Below are positions 8,638 through 18,344 of a stretch of 64,000 nucleotides of DNA, one piece after another (positions within the stretch are counted from its first letter, which is position 1; each line of letters opens with the position of its first letter). The position numbers and the translations under genes were made by a program. Below the pieces are notes generated by a model, which was given only the letters and a program-made list of their open reading frames with translations, did not search any database and had not been told where the DNA came from. This DNA comes from Bacteroidia bacterium (GTDB lineage Bacteria > Bacteroidota > Bacteroidia > Flavobacteriales > Flavobacteriaceae), in the NCBI GenBank assembly GCA_030428705.1, contig JAUIDI010000003.1, forward strand, positions 372,001-436,000, written 5' to 3'.

Positions 8638-11058
8638 ATGTTCAAAAATTATCTAAAAATAGCGTGGAGAAACCTTTTGAAGAACAGAGGGTATTCGGCC
8701 ATCAACATTGGTGGCCTTGCCTTGGGTATGGCCGTGGCCATGCTCATTGGGTTGTGGATTTATGGTGAACTATCTTTCAATACCAACTTCAAGAACTACG
8801 AACACATTGCACAAGTACTTATGAACAAGACGGGTAACGGCGAAACCCGCACTCGGTATAATCATCCTTATCCGTTGGCCGATGAATTGCGAAGCCTTTA
8901 TGCCAACGATTTTAAGGCTGTGGTCATGAGTTCCTTTCCGGGGGACAATGTACTATCTGCCAATGAAAAAAATTTGAACAAGTCTGGTGCTTTTATGGAG
9001 AAAGATGCACTTCGTATGTTCTCGATACAGCTATTAAAGGGTGATGAACATGTACTCGAAGACCCAAACGCCATCGTAATTTCTGAATCAACGGCAAAAG
9101 CGTTTTTTGGCAATGAAGACCCCATGGGCAAGGCGATGCGATTGAACAACGATGCGGTAGTTACTGTAAAAGGTGTTTTTAAAGACCTGCCGCACAATGC
9201 CAATATCTTTGAATCATTTGCCGCGTTTTCCGAATCCAAAGAACTTCAATTCATTGCCCCGTGGAATCTTTATGTTTCCATGTACGATTGGGTAAAAACT
9301 GCTAGGGACCAAAAGCTATGGGACAATAACTCTTATCTCTTGTTCACGCAAATAGACGAAGGGTCAAGTATGTCAATTGTCAACGAAAAAATAAAGAATA
9401 CCCTTTATGACCATGTTCCTGATATGACCAAACGGAGCAGCCCGCAAATTTTTCTTCACCCTATGAAAGATTGGCATTTGCGGTCTACTTTTAAGAATGG
9501 CATATCTACGGGCGGTGCGATTCAGTATGTGCGCATGTTCGGCATCATTGGCCTATTTGTGCTACTGTTGGCCTGTATCAATTTTATGAACCTAAGCACG
9601 GCCAAGGCACAAAAACGCGCCAAGGAAGTGGGTATTCGAAAAACGGTAGGCTCCTATAAAAAACAATTGGTAGGGCAATTTATGTTCGAATCATTGCTGG
9701 TCACCCTTTTTGCTTTTGTATTTGCATGTGCACTTGTACTGCTGCTATTGCCACTTTTCAATCAATTGGCGGGTAAACAGATTGTTTTTCCGTTCATGAA
9801 TCCAATGTTTTGGTCTTTAAGTTTGGGATTGGTCTTGCTAACTAGCCTTTTGGCCGGAAGTTATCCGGCATTATACTTATCCTCCTTCCGTCCGGTAAAA
9901 GTACTTAAAGGAACCTTCAAAACCGGACGTTCGGCCTTATCCTTCCGTAAAGTTTTGGTCGTGGTCCAATTTGCAGTTTCCATCATTTTGGTGTCCGGTA
10001 CCGTAGTGGTCAACCAGCAGATTCAGTATTCCAAAGACCGACCGATAGGGTATGACAAAAACAGCTTGACCATGGTCGAAAAGACCACTGAAGATTATGA
10101 GGGCAAATACAATGCACTGCGGGAAGCCCTGAAAAATAATGGGGCTGTGGCCGAAATGGCGGAATCCTCAAGTCCGTTGAGTGAAGTTTGGCACAGCAAT
10201 GGCGGCTATGAGTGGGAGGGCAAAGACCCCGATTTCAGTACCAATATCGTTGCCTTTTATGTATCGCACGATTATGGGAAGACCGTGGGGTGGGAAATGG
10301 CACATGGACGAGATTTTTCAAGGGACTTTGCCTCAGACTCCACTGCCTATATTCTAAACGAGGCCGCGGTGAAGTATATGGGCCTGCAAGACCCAGTGGG
10401 CAAAACAATCCGATGGTACGACGGTGAGCATAAAATCATTGGGGTAGTCAAAAACCTTTTGACGGAATCGCCTTTTGAGCCTGTGAAACAGGCTATTTAT
10501 TCAATAAATTATAATGAAACCAATTGGATAAACCTTAAACTGGCCCCTGAGATGAGTCTTACCGAATCACTTGCTCAAATCGAAACTGTATTTAACAAGT
10601 TTGCTCCTAGTGTTCCTTTTGAGTACCAATTCGTTGACGAGGTTTTTGGGAATAAATTCAAGACCGAGGAGCGTATGCGAAAGTTGTCGGGAATCTTTGC
10701 GATTCTTGCCATTTTTATATGCTGTTTAGGATTGTTCGGACTAGCGACTTTTATGGCCGAACAGCGGACTAAGGAAATCGGTATTCGAAAGGTGTTGGGA
10801 GCCTCAATACCAAGTCTCTTTAAGATGCTATCCAAGGATTTTGTAGTGCTAGTAATGGTTTCTGGGCTGATGGCAGTTCCCGTTGCCCAATATTTTATGC
10901 GACAGTGGCTGCAAAACTACTCGTATCGTATCGGAATACCATGGTGGGTATTTGGGGCCGCCATTTTAGTTGTTTTGTTGATTGCCCTTTTTACGGTAAG
11001 CTATCAAGCGTTAAGGGCGGCGGTGGCAAATCCTATAAAAAGTTTACGAACAGAATAA
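8638..11058 (+). CDS. MacB/FtsX-type ABC permease (806 aa)
   Basis: Complete double-FtsX permease, sister of the 3430 copy, with the same AINIGGLALGMAV start region, HPMKDWHLR segment and GRDFSRDF loop. Coupling motifs are RAKEVGIRKTVGS and RTKEIGIRKVLGA (from 710). The tail is NPIKSLRTE. Only 11 bases separate its stop from the next start at 11070, so the two genes are probably cotranscribed and translated together. The leader of 180 bases before it holds three repeats, which fits insertion or recombination between the units. Confidence 0.9.
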   Translation: MFKNYLKIAWRNLLKNRGYSAINIGGLALGMAVAMLIGLWIYGELSFNTNFKNYEHIAQVLMNKTGNGETRTRYNHPYPLADELRSLYANDFKAVVMSSFPGDNVLSANEKNLNKSGAFMEKDALRMFSIQLLKGDEHVLEDPNAIVISESTAKAFFGNEDPMGKAMRLNNDAVVTVKGVFKDLPHNANIFESFAAFSESKELQFIAPWNLYVSMYDWVKTARDQKLWDNNSYLLFTQIDEGSSMSIVNEKIKNTLYDHVPDMTKRSSPQIFLHPMKDWHLRSTFKNGISTGGAIQYVRMFGIIGLFVLLLACINFMNLSTAKAQKRAKEVGIRKTVGSYKKQLVGQFMFESLLVTLFAFVFACALVLLLLPLFNQLAGKQIVFPFMNPMFWSLSLGLVLLTSLLAGSYPALYLSSFRPVKVLKGTFKTGRSALSFRKVLVVVQFAVSIILVSGTVVVNQQIQYSKDRPIGYDKNSLTMVEKTTEDYEGKYNALREALKNNGAVAEMAESSSPLSEVWHSNGGYEWEGKDPDFSTNIVAFYVSHDYGKTVGWEMAHGRDFSRDFASDSTAYILNEAAVKYMGLQDPVGKTIRWYDGEHKIIGVVKNLLTESPFEPVKQAIYSINYNETNWINLKLAPEMSLTESLAQIETVFNKFAPSVPFEYQFVDEVFGNKFKTEERMRKLSGIFAILAIFICCLGLFGLATFMAEQRTKEIGIRKVLGASIPSLFKMLSKDFVVLVMVSGLMAVPVAQYFMRQWLQNYSYRIGIPWWVFGAAILVVLLIALFTVSYQALRAAVANPIKSLRTE

Positions 11059-11069
11059 ATTCATCAATC

Positions 11070-13460
11070 ATGATAAAAAATCACTTAAAAATCGCCTGGA
11101 GAAGTCTAAAAGCAAACCGGATGTTTTCACTCATAAACATTTTCGGGCTTTCAATTGGGTTGACCATTGCCATAGTACTTTTCCTTTTCATCACCTATGA
11201 ACGTAGCTATGATAGTATGTATTCGAATGCTGAAAGTATATACAGGGTTTTGGTCAATACCGATGAAAGTTATGACAATCAGGTATTGACCACGGCCCCG
11301 GCCGCTTTGGCCCCTGCACTTAAGAATGACGTATCCGATATAAAATATGCGGCGAGAATGCTCAAACATGGTTTTGGCGAGACCGCTTTTATAAAAGTGG
11401 ACAGCGATAATTTTTTGGAAAAAGAACTTTACTGGTGCGACCCTGAATTGTTCGAGATTTTCGATATCGGATTTGTAAAGGGGAATCCGACTGATGCGAT
11501 TCGAAGACCGAATACCGTAGTGCTCTCAGAAAGTACGGCACAAAAATATTTTGGAGCGGTCGATCCGATGGGTAAGACTATTACCATTGATAATGAGAAG
11601 CAATTGGAAGTTACAGGTATTTATGAGGATTTTCCAGCGAACAGTACCATGCATTGTAACGCCATCGCATCGTTCAGCTCTACTTTTGCCGCCAAAAACC
11701 CAAGTTGGGGCAACTCTAGTTTTGAGACTTATGTACAGTTAAAAGAAAAGGTTTCGCAAGAAACAACTGAAAGACAGCTGCAGTCGGTACTCGATAAAAA
11801 CGTGGACGCAGAAGGGCAATGGTTCGCTTTTTCATTGCAACCCTTAAAGAAAATCCATCTCTATTCGGCTGATTTTATCAATAGTTATTCTTCGCGTATA
11901 GGTGACATCAAAGAAATTAGAAACCTTTCTTTTTTGGCTTTGTTGATTCTATTGATCGCCTGTGTCAATTACATGAACCTGATGACGGCAAAGTCGGAAA
12001 AACGCTCCAAAGATGTCGGTATCAATAAGACCCTTGGCGCGTCGTCAAAAAATTTGACGCTTCGGTTTTATGCCGAGACCGGATTGATAACATTTATTTC
12101 ACTCGCGATAGGTATTGTATTATCGATCGTGGCCATCCCGCTTTTTAACAAGGTAACAGGGCAAAATTTGGACCCAGCATTACTGTTCAGTGCTGAGCTT
12201 CTTATACCACTTGCCATATTCTGGGCCTTTACGACTTTGGTAGCAGGTTCTTATCCTGCCTTTCACCTTTCAAGGTTTTCACCGAAAGCGGCCTTGGCTT
12301 CTTCGTTAAAAACTGGCGGTAAGGTCATTAATATCAGAAAAGGACTGGTCGTTTTGCAATTTGCGGCTTCCGTAATATTGATTGTGGCCGTTGTGGTCAT
12401 TTACGAACAACTGCAGTTCATTCAAAACCAAAAATTGGGATACGACCCTGAGAACACGGTCGCCATTTCGACCATGGGAATCAGTGGAAACGACAAAAAG
12501 GATGCTTTGGTACAAGAATTAAAATCATTGGTCAATGTATCTGAAGTGTCCATGGCACAAGGTTTTCCCGGGATTTCCGTCAGTGGTAGAATGGTTTTTA
12601 AGAACGAAAATGATGAAGGGGGTATGCAAATACGGACGAATCGTGCCGATGCTGAAGTAATCGACCTACTTCAATTGAAGTTACTTGCCGGAAAGACGCT
12701 TCCAAAAGTAAAACAAGAAGGCGACACTTTGGTCGATGTGGTACTCAATAAAAAGGCGGTAGATTATTTGGGCTACAGCCCCGAGGAGGCTATCGGAAAA
12801 AAGGCTTTGATAGGCGGTTTTAGAAATAATGCATACATAATGGGGGTGGTCGACGACTTTAATTTTGAGTCCTTGCATAGGCCTATTGGCGGTTATGCCT
12901 TTCACAATGCGAAAACCGAACCAAAATCGTTTGCTTTGGTCCGTTTTAAGAATGCCTCCTTGCCCGATATGATGGAACGACTCGAAACCGTCTTTACGAA
13001 TGTCGTTCCCGATAGTGCCTTTGAATATGTTTTTTTGGATAAGAATTTGGAACAATTGTATGCCCAAGAACGCAAAACCGCCCTTATGGGGGTCATCTTC
13101 TGTGGGTTGGCCATTTTTGTCGCTTGCCTCGGCCTTTTTGGTCTTGCCGCATTTACTGCCGAACAACGGAAAAAAGAAATAGGGGTACGCAAGGTACTCG
13201 GGGCAACGGTACTGGGTATCACACAGATGCTTTCCAAAGACTTTGTCAAACTTGTGCTATTGGCCTTGGTTATTGCTTTCCCGATTGCATTTTGGTTAAT
13301 GAACGATTGGTTGCAAGACTTTGCCTACCGAATTGAAATCGGTTGGGAGGTTTTCGTCTTGGCAGGAATAACGGCTTTGGCGATTGCACTTATGACGGTA
13401 AGTTTTCAGGCCGTTAAGGCTGCTCTGGCCAACCCTGTAAAAAGCTTAAGGACTGAATAA
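11070..13460 (+). CDS. MacB/FtsX-type ABC permease (796 aa)
   Basis: The frame is open back to 10905 inside the upstream gene. The ATG at 11070 gives MIKNHLKIAWRSLKANRMF, which matches the conserved array start, so it is the chosen start. The first coupling motif is altered to RSKDVGINKTLGA (Arg to Asn in the usual VRK). The second is standard, RKKEIGVRKVLGA (from 700). The tail is NPVKSLRTE. Seven bases separate its stop from the ATG at 13468. The extracytoplasmic domains are not close to any other copy in the window. Confidence 0.9.
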   Translation: MIKNHLKIAWRSLKANRMFSLINIFGLSIGLTIAIVLFLFITYERSYDSMYSNAESIYRVLVNTDESYDNQVLTTAPAALAPALKNDVSDIKYAARMLKHGFGETAFIKVDSDNFLEKELYWCDPELFEIFDIGFVKGNPTDAIRRPNTVVLSESTAQKYFGAVDPMGKTITIDNEKQLEVTGIYEDFPANSTMHCNAIASFSSTFAAKNPSWGNSSFETYVQLKEKVSQETTERQLQSVLDKNVDAEGQWFAFSLQPLKKIHLYSADFINSYSSRIGDIKEIRNLSFLALLILLIACVNYMNLMTAKSEKRSKDVGINKTLGASSKNLTLRFYAETGLITFISLAIGIVLSIVAIPLFNKVTGQNLDPALLFSAELLIPLAIFWAFTTLVAGSYPAFHLSRFSPKAALASSLKTGGKVINIRKGLVVLQFAASVILIVAVVVIYEQLQFIQNQKLGYDPENTVAISTMGISGNDKKDALVQELKSLVNVSEVSMAQGFPGISVSGRMVFKNENDEGGMQIRTNRADAEVIDLLQLKLLAGKTLPKVKQEGDTLVDVVLNKKAVDYLGYSPEEAIGKKALIGGFRNNAYIMGVVDDFNFESLHRPIGGYAFHNAKTEPKSFALVRFKNASLPDMMERLETVFTNVVPDSAFEYVFLDKNLEQLYAQERKTALMGVIFCGLAIFVACLGLFGLAAFTAEQRKKEIGVRKVLGATVLGITQMLSKDFVKLVLLALVIAFPIAFWLMNDWLQDFAYRIEIGWEVFVLAGITALAIALMTVSFQAVKAALANPVKSLRTE

Positions 13461-13467
13461 TCAAGTA

Positions 13468-15777
13468 ATGAGAACGATTAAGACATATCTACGCCATCTT
13501 GCCAAAAATAAATTGTATACCGCCGTAACGGTATTGGGGTTTGCCTTATCACTCACTTTCGTCATTCTGTTGAGCGTTTATATTAGTAAGGAGGTAGCTA
13601 TCGATGATTTTCACGAAAACGGAAAGCGCATTTACCGTTTGGAAAATGAGACGGTCGATTTTTCACCGCCAATAGCTACAGACCTTAAAGGTGACTATGC
13701 CGAAATTGAAGACTTTACAAGAACATTGGAGGGCGATGGAAGGATTATGGTCGCAGAGGGGCAACAATTTAAATTCAATTACTTGGGTGTCGATGCCGGG
13801 TTTTTTGATATTTTCTCGTACACCCTCTTAAAAGGGAAATCTGAAGAAGTGCTACAAACGGTAAACAGCATAGTACTGTCGAAATCAATGGCGTTAAAAC
13901 TGTTCGGCAATATGGATGTCGTTGGAAAAACTGTACGCATCAATACAGTACATGAGTTGATTGTTTCAGGGGTGATGGAGGATTTTCCGGAAAATACCCA
14001 TCTGATTTATCAAGATGCCCTTGTAAATTTGGGCGCTTTTAAAAATCTATGGGGTTTTGAAAGCATTTTGGAGGAATATGGTTTTGCATCCGTAAGTATC
14101 TACTTTTTGGCAAGGGAGAACACGGATTTACCTTCAAAAGCTCCCCAAATACTCGAAAAGTTTAAAAAAGACTACTGGCTCTACCAAGAGGGTTGGGCCA
14201 GCACATTAGAGTTTACACCTTTAAAAGAACTCTATTTTAGCTCAAAAGTCGGTACTGGAACCAAAAGCAATAGCAAAATTTTAATTGCTGTACTGTCGAT
14301 AATAGTATTTCTCATTTTAATACTTGCTGTGGGCAATTATGTGAATTTGACCATTGCCCAAGCTACGTTCAGAGGAAAAGAAGTCGCCATAAAAAAATTG
14401 TTGGGCAGTTCAAAAAGGAAACTTTTTATACAATTTATCAGAGAATCTGTTGCACTCGCTCTTATAGCTGTTCTTATTGCTCTGGTTCTTGCAAAACTAA
14501 CAGAACCCATTTTCAACAACTTGCTTGGCACACAACTGAATTTAAATGAAAAAGTAAGCGTCATCAATATAATGGTATTGGTCGCAACAATAGCCGTTGT
14601 CGGATTCATTTCGGGAATTTTGCCCGCAGCTAACATTACGGCATTTAAACCCATTGAAGTGGTCAAGGGAACATTCAGAACAAAATCAAAAAGCAACTAT
14701 GGCAAAATTTTCACAACTTTTCAATATACGGTTACCATTGCATTACTGGCTTGCAGCTGGATCATTTTAAAACAGACCCATTTTTTACGGAACAAAGATT
14801 TGGGGTTTCAAAAGGATAATGTTGTTCATTTGGAGTATGCGGCGGCGGTCGATCAAAAAGATGCAATAAAGGATGCCTTGTTGAAAGTACCGGGAGTACA
14901 GGACGTTTCGCTTACGTGGCAAAGCCCATTATCCGGAGGGAGCAACCAGACCTTTGATTATAACGGAAGGTCGGTGAGTTTTCAAGAATTTGCCGTAGAC
15001 TCCTCTTTTTTCAATGTTTTTGATATCAAAATAATGCCTACAGATGCGGCCTATAGCGCAAATGGGGTTTATTTGAACGAAGCTGGGATCAAAGAATTGG
15101 AACTTGATGAAAATGCGGTTTCCTTCACTATGGGAGAAGAAAAGAAACCTATTTTGGGCGTTGTCAAAAATTTTAATTTTAAGCAACTACGAGATAGAAT
15201 AGGCCCTTTGATGCTCAAACAGCAACAGAAGGATTCTTATGCCGAAAACATCTTTCTTAAAATCAATGGGAAGAGTATTGGTCAAACAATTGACAATATC
15301 AAAACAACCTATAAAAAATTGATCGGTGATGTTGAATTTGAACTTTCATTTGTCGACGAGACCATCAATCAATGGTATGAACGTGACGAACGTACCGGAA
15401 AAATAATAGGTTATTTCACATTATTGTCTTTCATCATTTCAGTCATGGGCATTTTGGCAATGTCAACTTTTTACATGCAACAACGCAAAAAAGAAATCGG
15501 AATACGAAAGGTCAATGGTGCCACGATTACGCAAATACTGGCATTGTTGAATAAAGATTTCGTGAAATGGGTCGGTTTGGCTTTTGTAATCGCGGTGCCC
15601 GTTACGTGGTATGCAATGAACAGGTGGCTTGAAAACTTTGCTTACAGGACTACTATGGATTGGTGGATCTTTGCCCTGGCTGGACTCACTGCTTTGGGCA
15701 TCGCGTTATTAACGGTAAGCTGGCAGAGTTTTAGGTCGGCGATTGCCAATCCGGTAGATGCCTTGCGCGAGGAATAG
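13468..15777 (+). CDS. Divergent MacB/FtsX-type ABC permease (769 aa)
   Basis: Shortest and most divergent complete copy. It starts MRTIKTYLRHLAKNKLYTAV rather than MFKNYLKIAWRN. Its first coupling motif is RGKEVAIKKLLGS and its second RKKEIGIRKVNGA (from 673). The tail is NPVDALREE instead of NPVKSLRTE. TM1 is about 19-40 and TM2 about 271-293. The first extracytoplasmic domain is shorter than in its neighbours. The double-FtsX layout is intact and there is no frameshift, so it should be functional. Base composition is more AT-rich in the middle. It probably belongs to a separate permease lineage joined to the array, and may be cotranslated with the gene 7 bases upstream. Confidence 0.88.
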   Translation: MRTIKTYLRHLAKNKLYTAVTVLGFALSLTFVILLSVYISKEVAIDDFHENGKRIYRLENETVDFSPPIATDLKGDYAEIEDFTRTLEGDGRIMVAEGQQFKFNYLGVDAGFFDIFSYTLLKGKSEEVLQTVNSIVLSKSMALKLFGNMDVVGKTVRINTVHELIVSGVMEDFPENTHLIYQDALVNLGAFKNLWGFESILEEYGFASVSIYFLARENTDLPSKAPQILEKFKKDYWLYQEGWASTLEFTPLKELYFSSKVGTGTKSNSKILIAVLSIIVFLILILAVGNYVNLTIAQATFRGKEVAIKKLLGSSKRKLFIQFIRESVALALIAVLIALVLAKLTEPIFNNLLGTQLNLNEKVSVINIMVLVATIAVVGFISGILPAANITAFKPIEVVKGTFRTKSKSNYGKIFTTFQYTVTIALLACSWIILKQTHFLRNKDLGFQKDNVVHLEYAAAVDQKDAIKDALLKVPGVQDVSLTWQSPLSGGSNQTFDYNGRSVSFQEFAVDSSFFNVFDIKIMPTDAAYSANGVYLNEAGIKELELDENAVSFTMGEEKKPILGVVKNFNFKQLRDRIGPLMLKQQQKDSYAENIFLKINGKSIGQTIDNIKTTYKKLIGDVEFELSFVDETINQWYERDERTGKIIGYFTLLSFIISVMGILAMSTFYMQQRKKEIGIRKVNGATITQILALLNKDFVKWVGLAFVIAVPVTWYAMNRWLENFAYRTTMDWWIFALAGLTALGIALLTVSWQSFRSAIANPVDALREE

Positions 15778-15828
15778 AAATTAGATGTGAGGTGTTAGAA
15801 GTGAGATATGGGACTTTAGAATTTAGAC
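15778..15828 (+). repeat. Array junction spacer repeat, copy 3
   Basis: Contains TTAGATGTGAGGTG and TTAGAAGTGAGATAT (15795-15809), the same words as at 715-729 and 8475-8488, again directly after a permease stop. No TGTCATTTCGA element follows here. Confidence 0.55.
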
Positions 15829-15865
15829 AAAGAAAAGCAATCAACGAATAACGATATACAAAAAC

Positions 15866-18298
15866 ATGTTTAAAAACTATCTAAAAATCGCATGGAGAAG
15901 TCTAAAAAAGCAACCCTTTTTTACGTTTCTCAACACTTTCGGACTTGCCGTCGGTATGGCGGGAGGTTTGTTGATTTCATTATATATCCATGACGAACTG
16001 AGCTTCGACAAAATGTTCGCCGATGCGGATCGGATCTATCGAATAGATACCGATATCAAATTTGGAGGGGCCGAAATAAAGGCCTCGGAGACCGCCGCCC
16101 CCATGGCAGGTGCCATGCAGACCGATTTTCCACAAGTGGAAAACACCGTTAGGTTTCGAGATCGAGGGAGCATGCTAATCAGAAAAAGCGATGCCGAAAC
16201 CAATACCAAAGAGCTTCACGTAACTTTTGTGGATTCTACTTTCTTCGATTTTTTTGGAATCGATTTGCTTGTAGGTGATATCAAAACCGCCCTGGCACAA
16301 CCCAATACGCTAGTGATGACCAAGACTGCCGCCGAAAAGCATTTTGGAGTACAAAATGCTTTGGGGCAAAACATGAGGTTGAACAATACCGACACCTATA
16401 CCGTAACAGGAGTCATCGATGATCTGCCCGAGAATTCTTTCTTAAGGGACCATTCGATATTCATGGCCATGGCCGGTTATGCCGATTCGCAAAATAATCA
16501 TTGGGGCAATACTAACTACTATACCTTTGTTAAATTGATTCCGGGTGCGAGTGAAACCGATTTTCAAAAACCCTTGCAGGGGATGCTCGAAAGATATATG
16601 CTTCCGTGGGCGCAGGAATATTTTCCGGGAATGACGGCCGAGTCGTTCGCAGCATCGGGGAATTATTTAAGGTACCATACCATGCCTTTGACCGACATCC
16701 ATTTATATTCTAATCGCCAGTCGGAAATGAGTGCCAACAGTAGTATTCAAAATGTGTATATACTTTCGTTTATCGGTTTGTTTCTTATTGTGTTGGCCAG
16801 CGTGAATTTTATGAACCTATCTACGGCCTATTCTTTAAAAAGGGCAAAAGAAGTCGGTGTCCGCAAAACTTTAGGGTCTAACAAAAGGGAATTGGTACGG
16901 CAATTTTTGACCGAATCCGGCGTGATTTCCTTCATATCGCTTCTCTTGGCACTGATTGTCACCGTTGTTGCCCTTCCTTTTTTCAATGAACTTTCGGGCA
17001 AATCGGTCTCCTTCCCTTATGCTAGTCCGTTTTTTTGGTTGATTTTAATCGGAGCCACTCTTTTATTGGGGTTATTTTCGGGAAGTTACCCTGCCTTTTT
17101 CATGTCGCGTTTCATGCCCGTTACCGTACTCAAAGGCGGGGGACAAAGTAAAACGGGCGGGGGCAAGATTCGCAATTCCCTAGTGGTCTTCCAATTTGCG
17201 ATTTCCGTTTTTTTGATTGTCAGTACGTTGGTCGTTTTTCAGCAGTTGAAGTTTATTCAAGGTAAAGATCTGGGCTTTACAAAAAGCCAGGTAGTTCTTG
17301 TAGACGACACCTATGCCCTTGGCAGTCAGGTAGGGGCCTTTAAGAATGAAGTGACCCAATTGGGCCAAGTCGAAAGTGCTACGTTGAGTGATTATTTTCC
17401 AATACCCTCGGCACGTTCAAACAGTTCCTATTTTAAAGAAGGTGCACTTGAGCAGGAAAATGCCATTCAAATGCAGACCTGGGAAGTAGATGATGATTAT
17501 ATCACCACATTGAACATGCAAATGGTTGCCGGTCGCAATTTTGACGAACAATTCGGTACCGATTCGACGGCAGTTATAATAAATGAGGCAATGTTACCCG
17601 TATTAGGCGTTGAAGCTGAAGAAGCCTTGGGGACACGGATTACCGAAGACCTTGATTTAGAAGAGAAAGTGTTTTATACGATTATTGGTGTGGTCAAAGA
17701 CTTTCACTACGAATCGCTTAGGGAGAACATAGGGGCTTTAGGCCTATTTATGCAAAAATCTTCGGGAAACCTAGCGGTAAAACTGAAAGCGGGCGATTTT
17801 CCGACAGCACTTTCGGGAATCAAGGGCATTTGGAACGAACTTGCCCCCGGCCAACCTTTCAGTTATCGCTTTATGGACGAAGCGTTCAATTCAACCTATG
17901 AGGCCGAACAAAAGTTGGGCAGGATTTTTATGGTATTTACGGCGCTTTCCATTTTGATAGCATGTTTGGGACTCTTCGGTTTGGCAGCCTTCAATGCCCA
18001 AAAACGTACCAAGGAAATTGGTATTCGAAAGGTTTTAGGGGCAAGTGTTGGGCAAATAACCTTTCGCCTGACCACAGACTTTCTAAAAATGGTCGGATTG
18101 GCAATTTGTATTTCCTTGCCCTTGGGATGGTTCGCTATGAACAAATGGCTCGAAGATTTTTCGTACCGAATCGATATCCCTTGGTGGGTTTTCGTACTGG
18201 CGGCCGTACTGGCAATAGGTATTGCAATATTGACGGTGAGCTATCAAAGTATCAAAGCGGCCGTGGTTAACCCGGTAAAAAGTTTAAGAACGGAATAA
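15866..18298 (+). CDS. MacB/FtsX-type ABC permease (810 aa)
   Basis: Complete double-FtsX permease and the longest copy. Start MFKNYLKIAWRSLKKQPFF. Coupling motifs are RAKEVGVRKTLGS and RTKEIGIRKVLGA (from 714). The C-terminal part is nearly the same as the partial gene at 1-711, including APGQPFSYRFMDEAFN, WLEDFSYRI and SYQSIKAA. Those two are sister copies about 15 kb apart. Its last 28 bases belong to a 74-base sequence repeated at 20697. Fourteen bases separate its stop from the next start. Confidence 0.9.
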   Translation: MFKNYLKIAWRSLKKQPFFTFLNTFGLAVGMAGGLLISLYIHDELSFDKMFADADRIYRIDTDIKFGGAEIKASETAAPMAGAMQTDFPQVENTVRFRDRGSMLIRKSDAETNTKELHVTFVDSTFFDFFGIDLLVGDIKTALAQPNTLVMTKTAAEKHFGVQNALGQNMRLNNTDTYTVTGVIDDLPENSFLRDHSIFMAMAGYADSQNNHWGNTNYYTFVKLIPGASETDFQKPLQGMLERYMLPWAQEYFPGMTAESFAASGNYLRYHTMPLTDIHLYSNRQSEMSANSSIQNVYILSFIGLFLIVLASVNFMNLSTAYSLKRAKEVGVRKTLGSNKRELVRQFLTESGVISFISLLLALIVTVVALPFFNELSGKSVSFPYASPFFWLILIGATLLLGLFSGSYPAFFMSRFMPVTVLKGGGQSKTGGGKIRNSLVVFQFAISVFLIVSTLVVFQQLKFIQGKDLGFTKSQVVLVDDTYALGSQVGAFKNEVTQLGQVESATLSDYFPIPSARSNSSYFKEGALEQENAIQMQTWEVDDDYITTLNMQMVAGRNFDEQFGTDSTAVIINEAMLPVLGVEAEEALGTRITEDLDLEEKVFYTIIGVVKDFHYESLRENIGALGLFMQKSSGNLAVKLKAGDFPTALSGIKGIWNELAPGQPFSYRFMDEAFNSTYEAEQKLGRIFMVFTALSILIACLGLFGLAAFNAQKRTKEIGIRKVLGASVGQITFRLTTDFLKMVGLAICISLPLGWFAMNKWLEDFSYRIDIPWWVFVLAAVLAIGIAILTVSYQSIKAAVVNPVKSLRTE

Positions 18299-18344
18299 AA
18301 AAACATACTATCATGTTTAAGAATTATTTGAAAATCGCATGGCG
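18271..18344 (+). repeat. 74-base direct repeat, left copy
   Basis: Covers the last codons of the upstream permease, the spacer AAAAAACATACTATC and the first 11 codons of the next permease. It matches 20697-20770 at 72 of 74 positions without gaps. The two copies lie 2,426 bases apart and bracket the gene at 18313. Confidence 0.85.

Noticed and set aside
10905-11069. Upstream extension of the permease at 11070
   Set aside because: The extension overlaps the previous permease in another frame and has no family match; the ATG at 11070 restores the conserved KNHLKIAWRS start.
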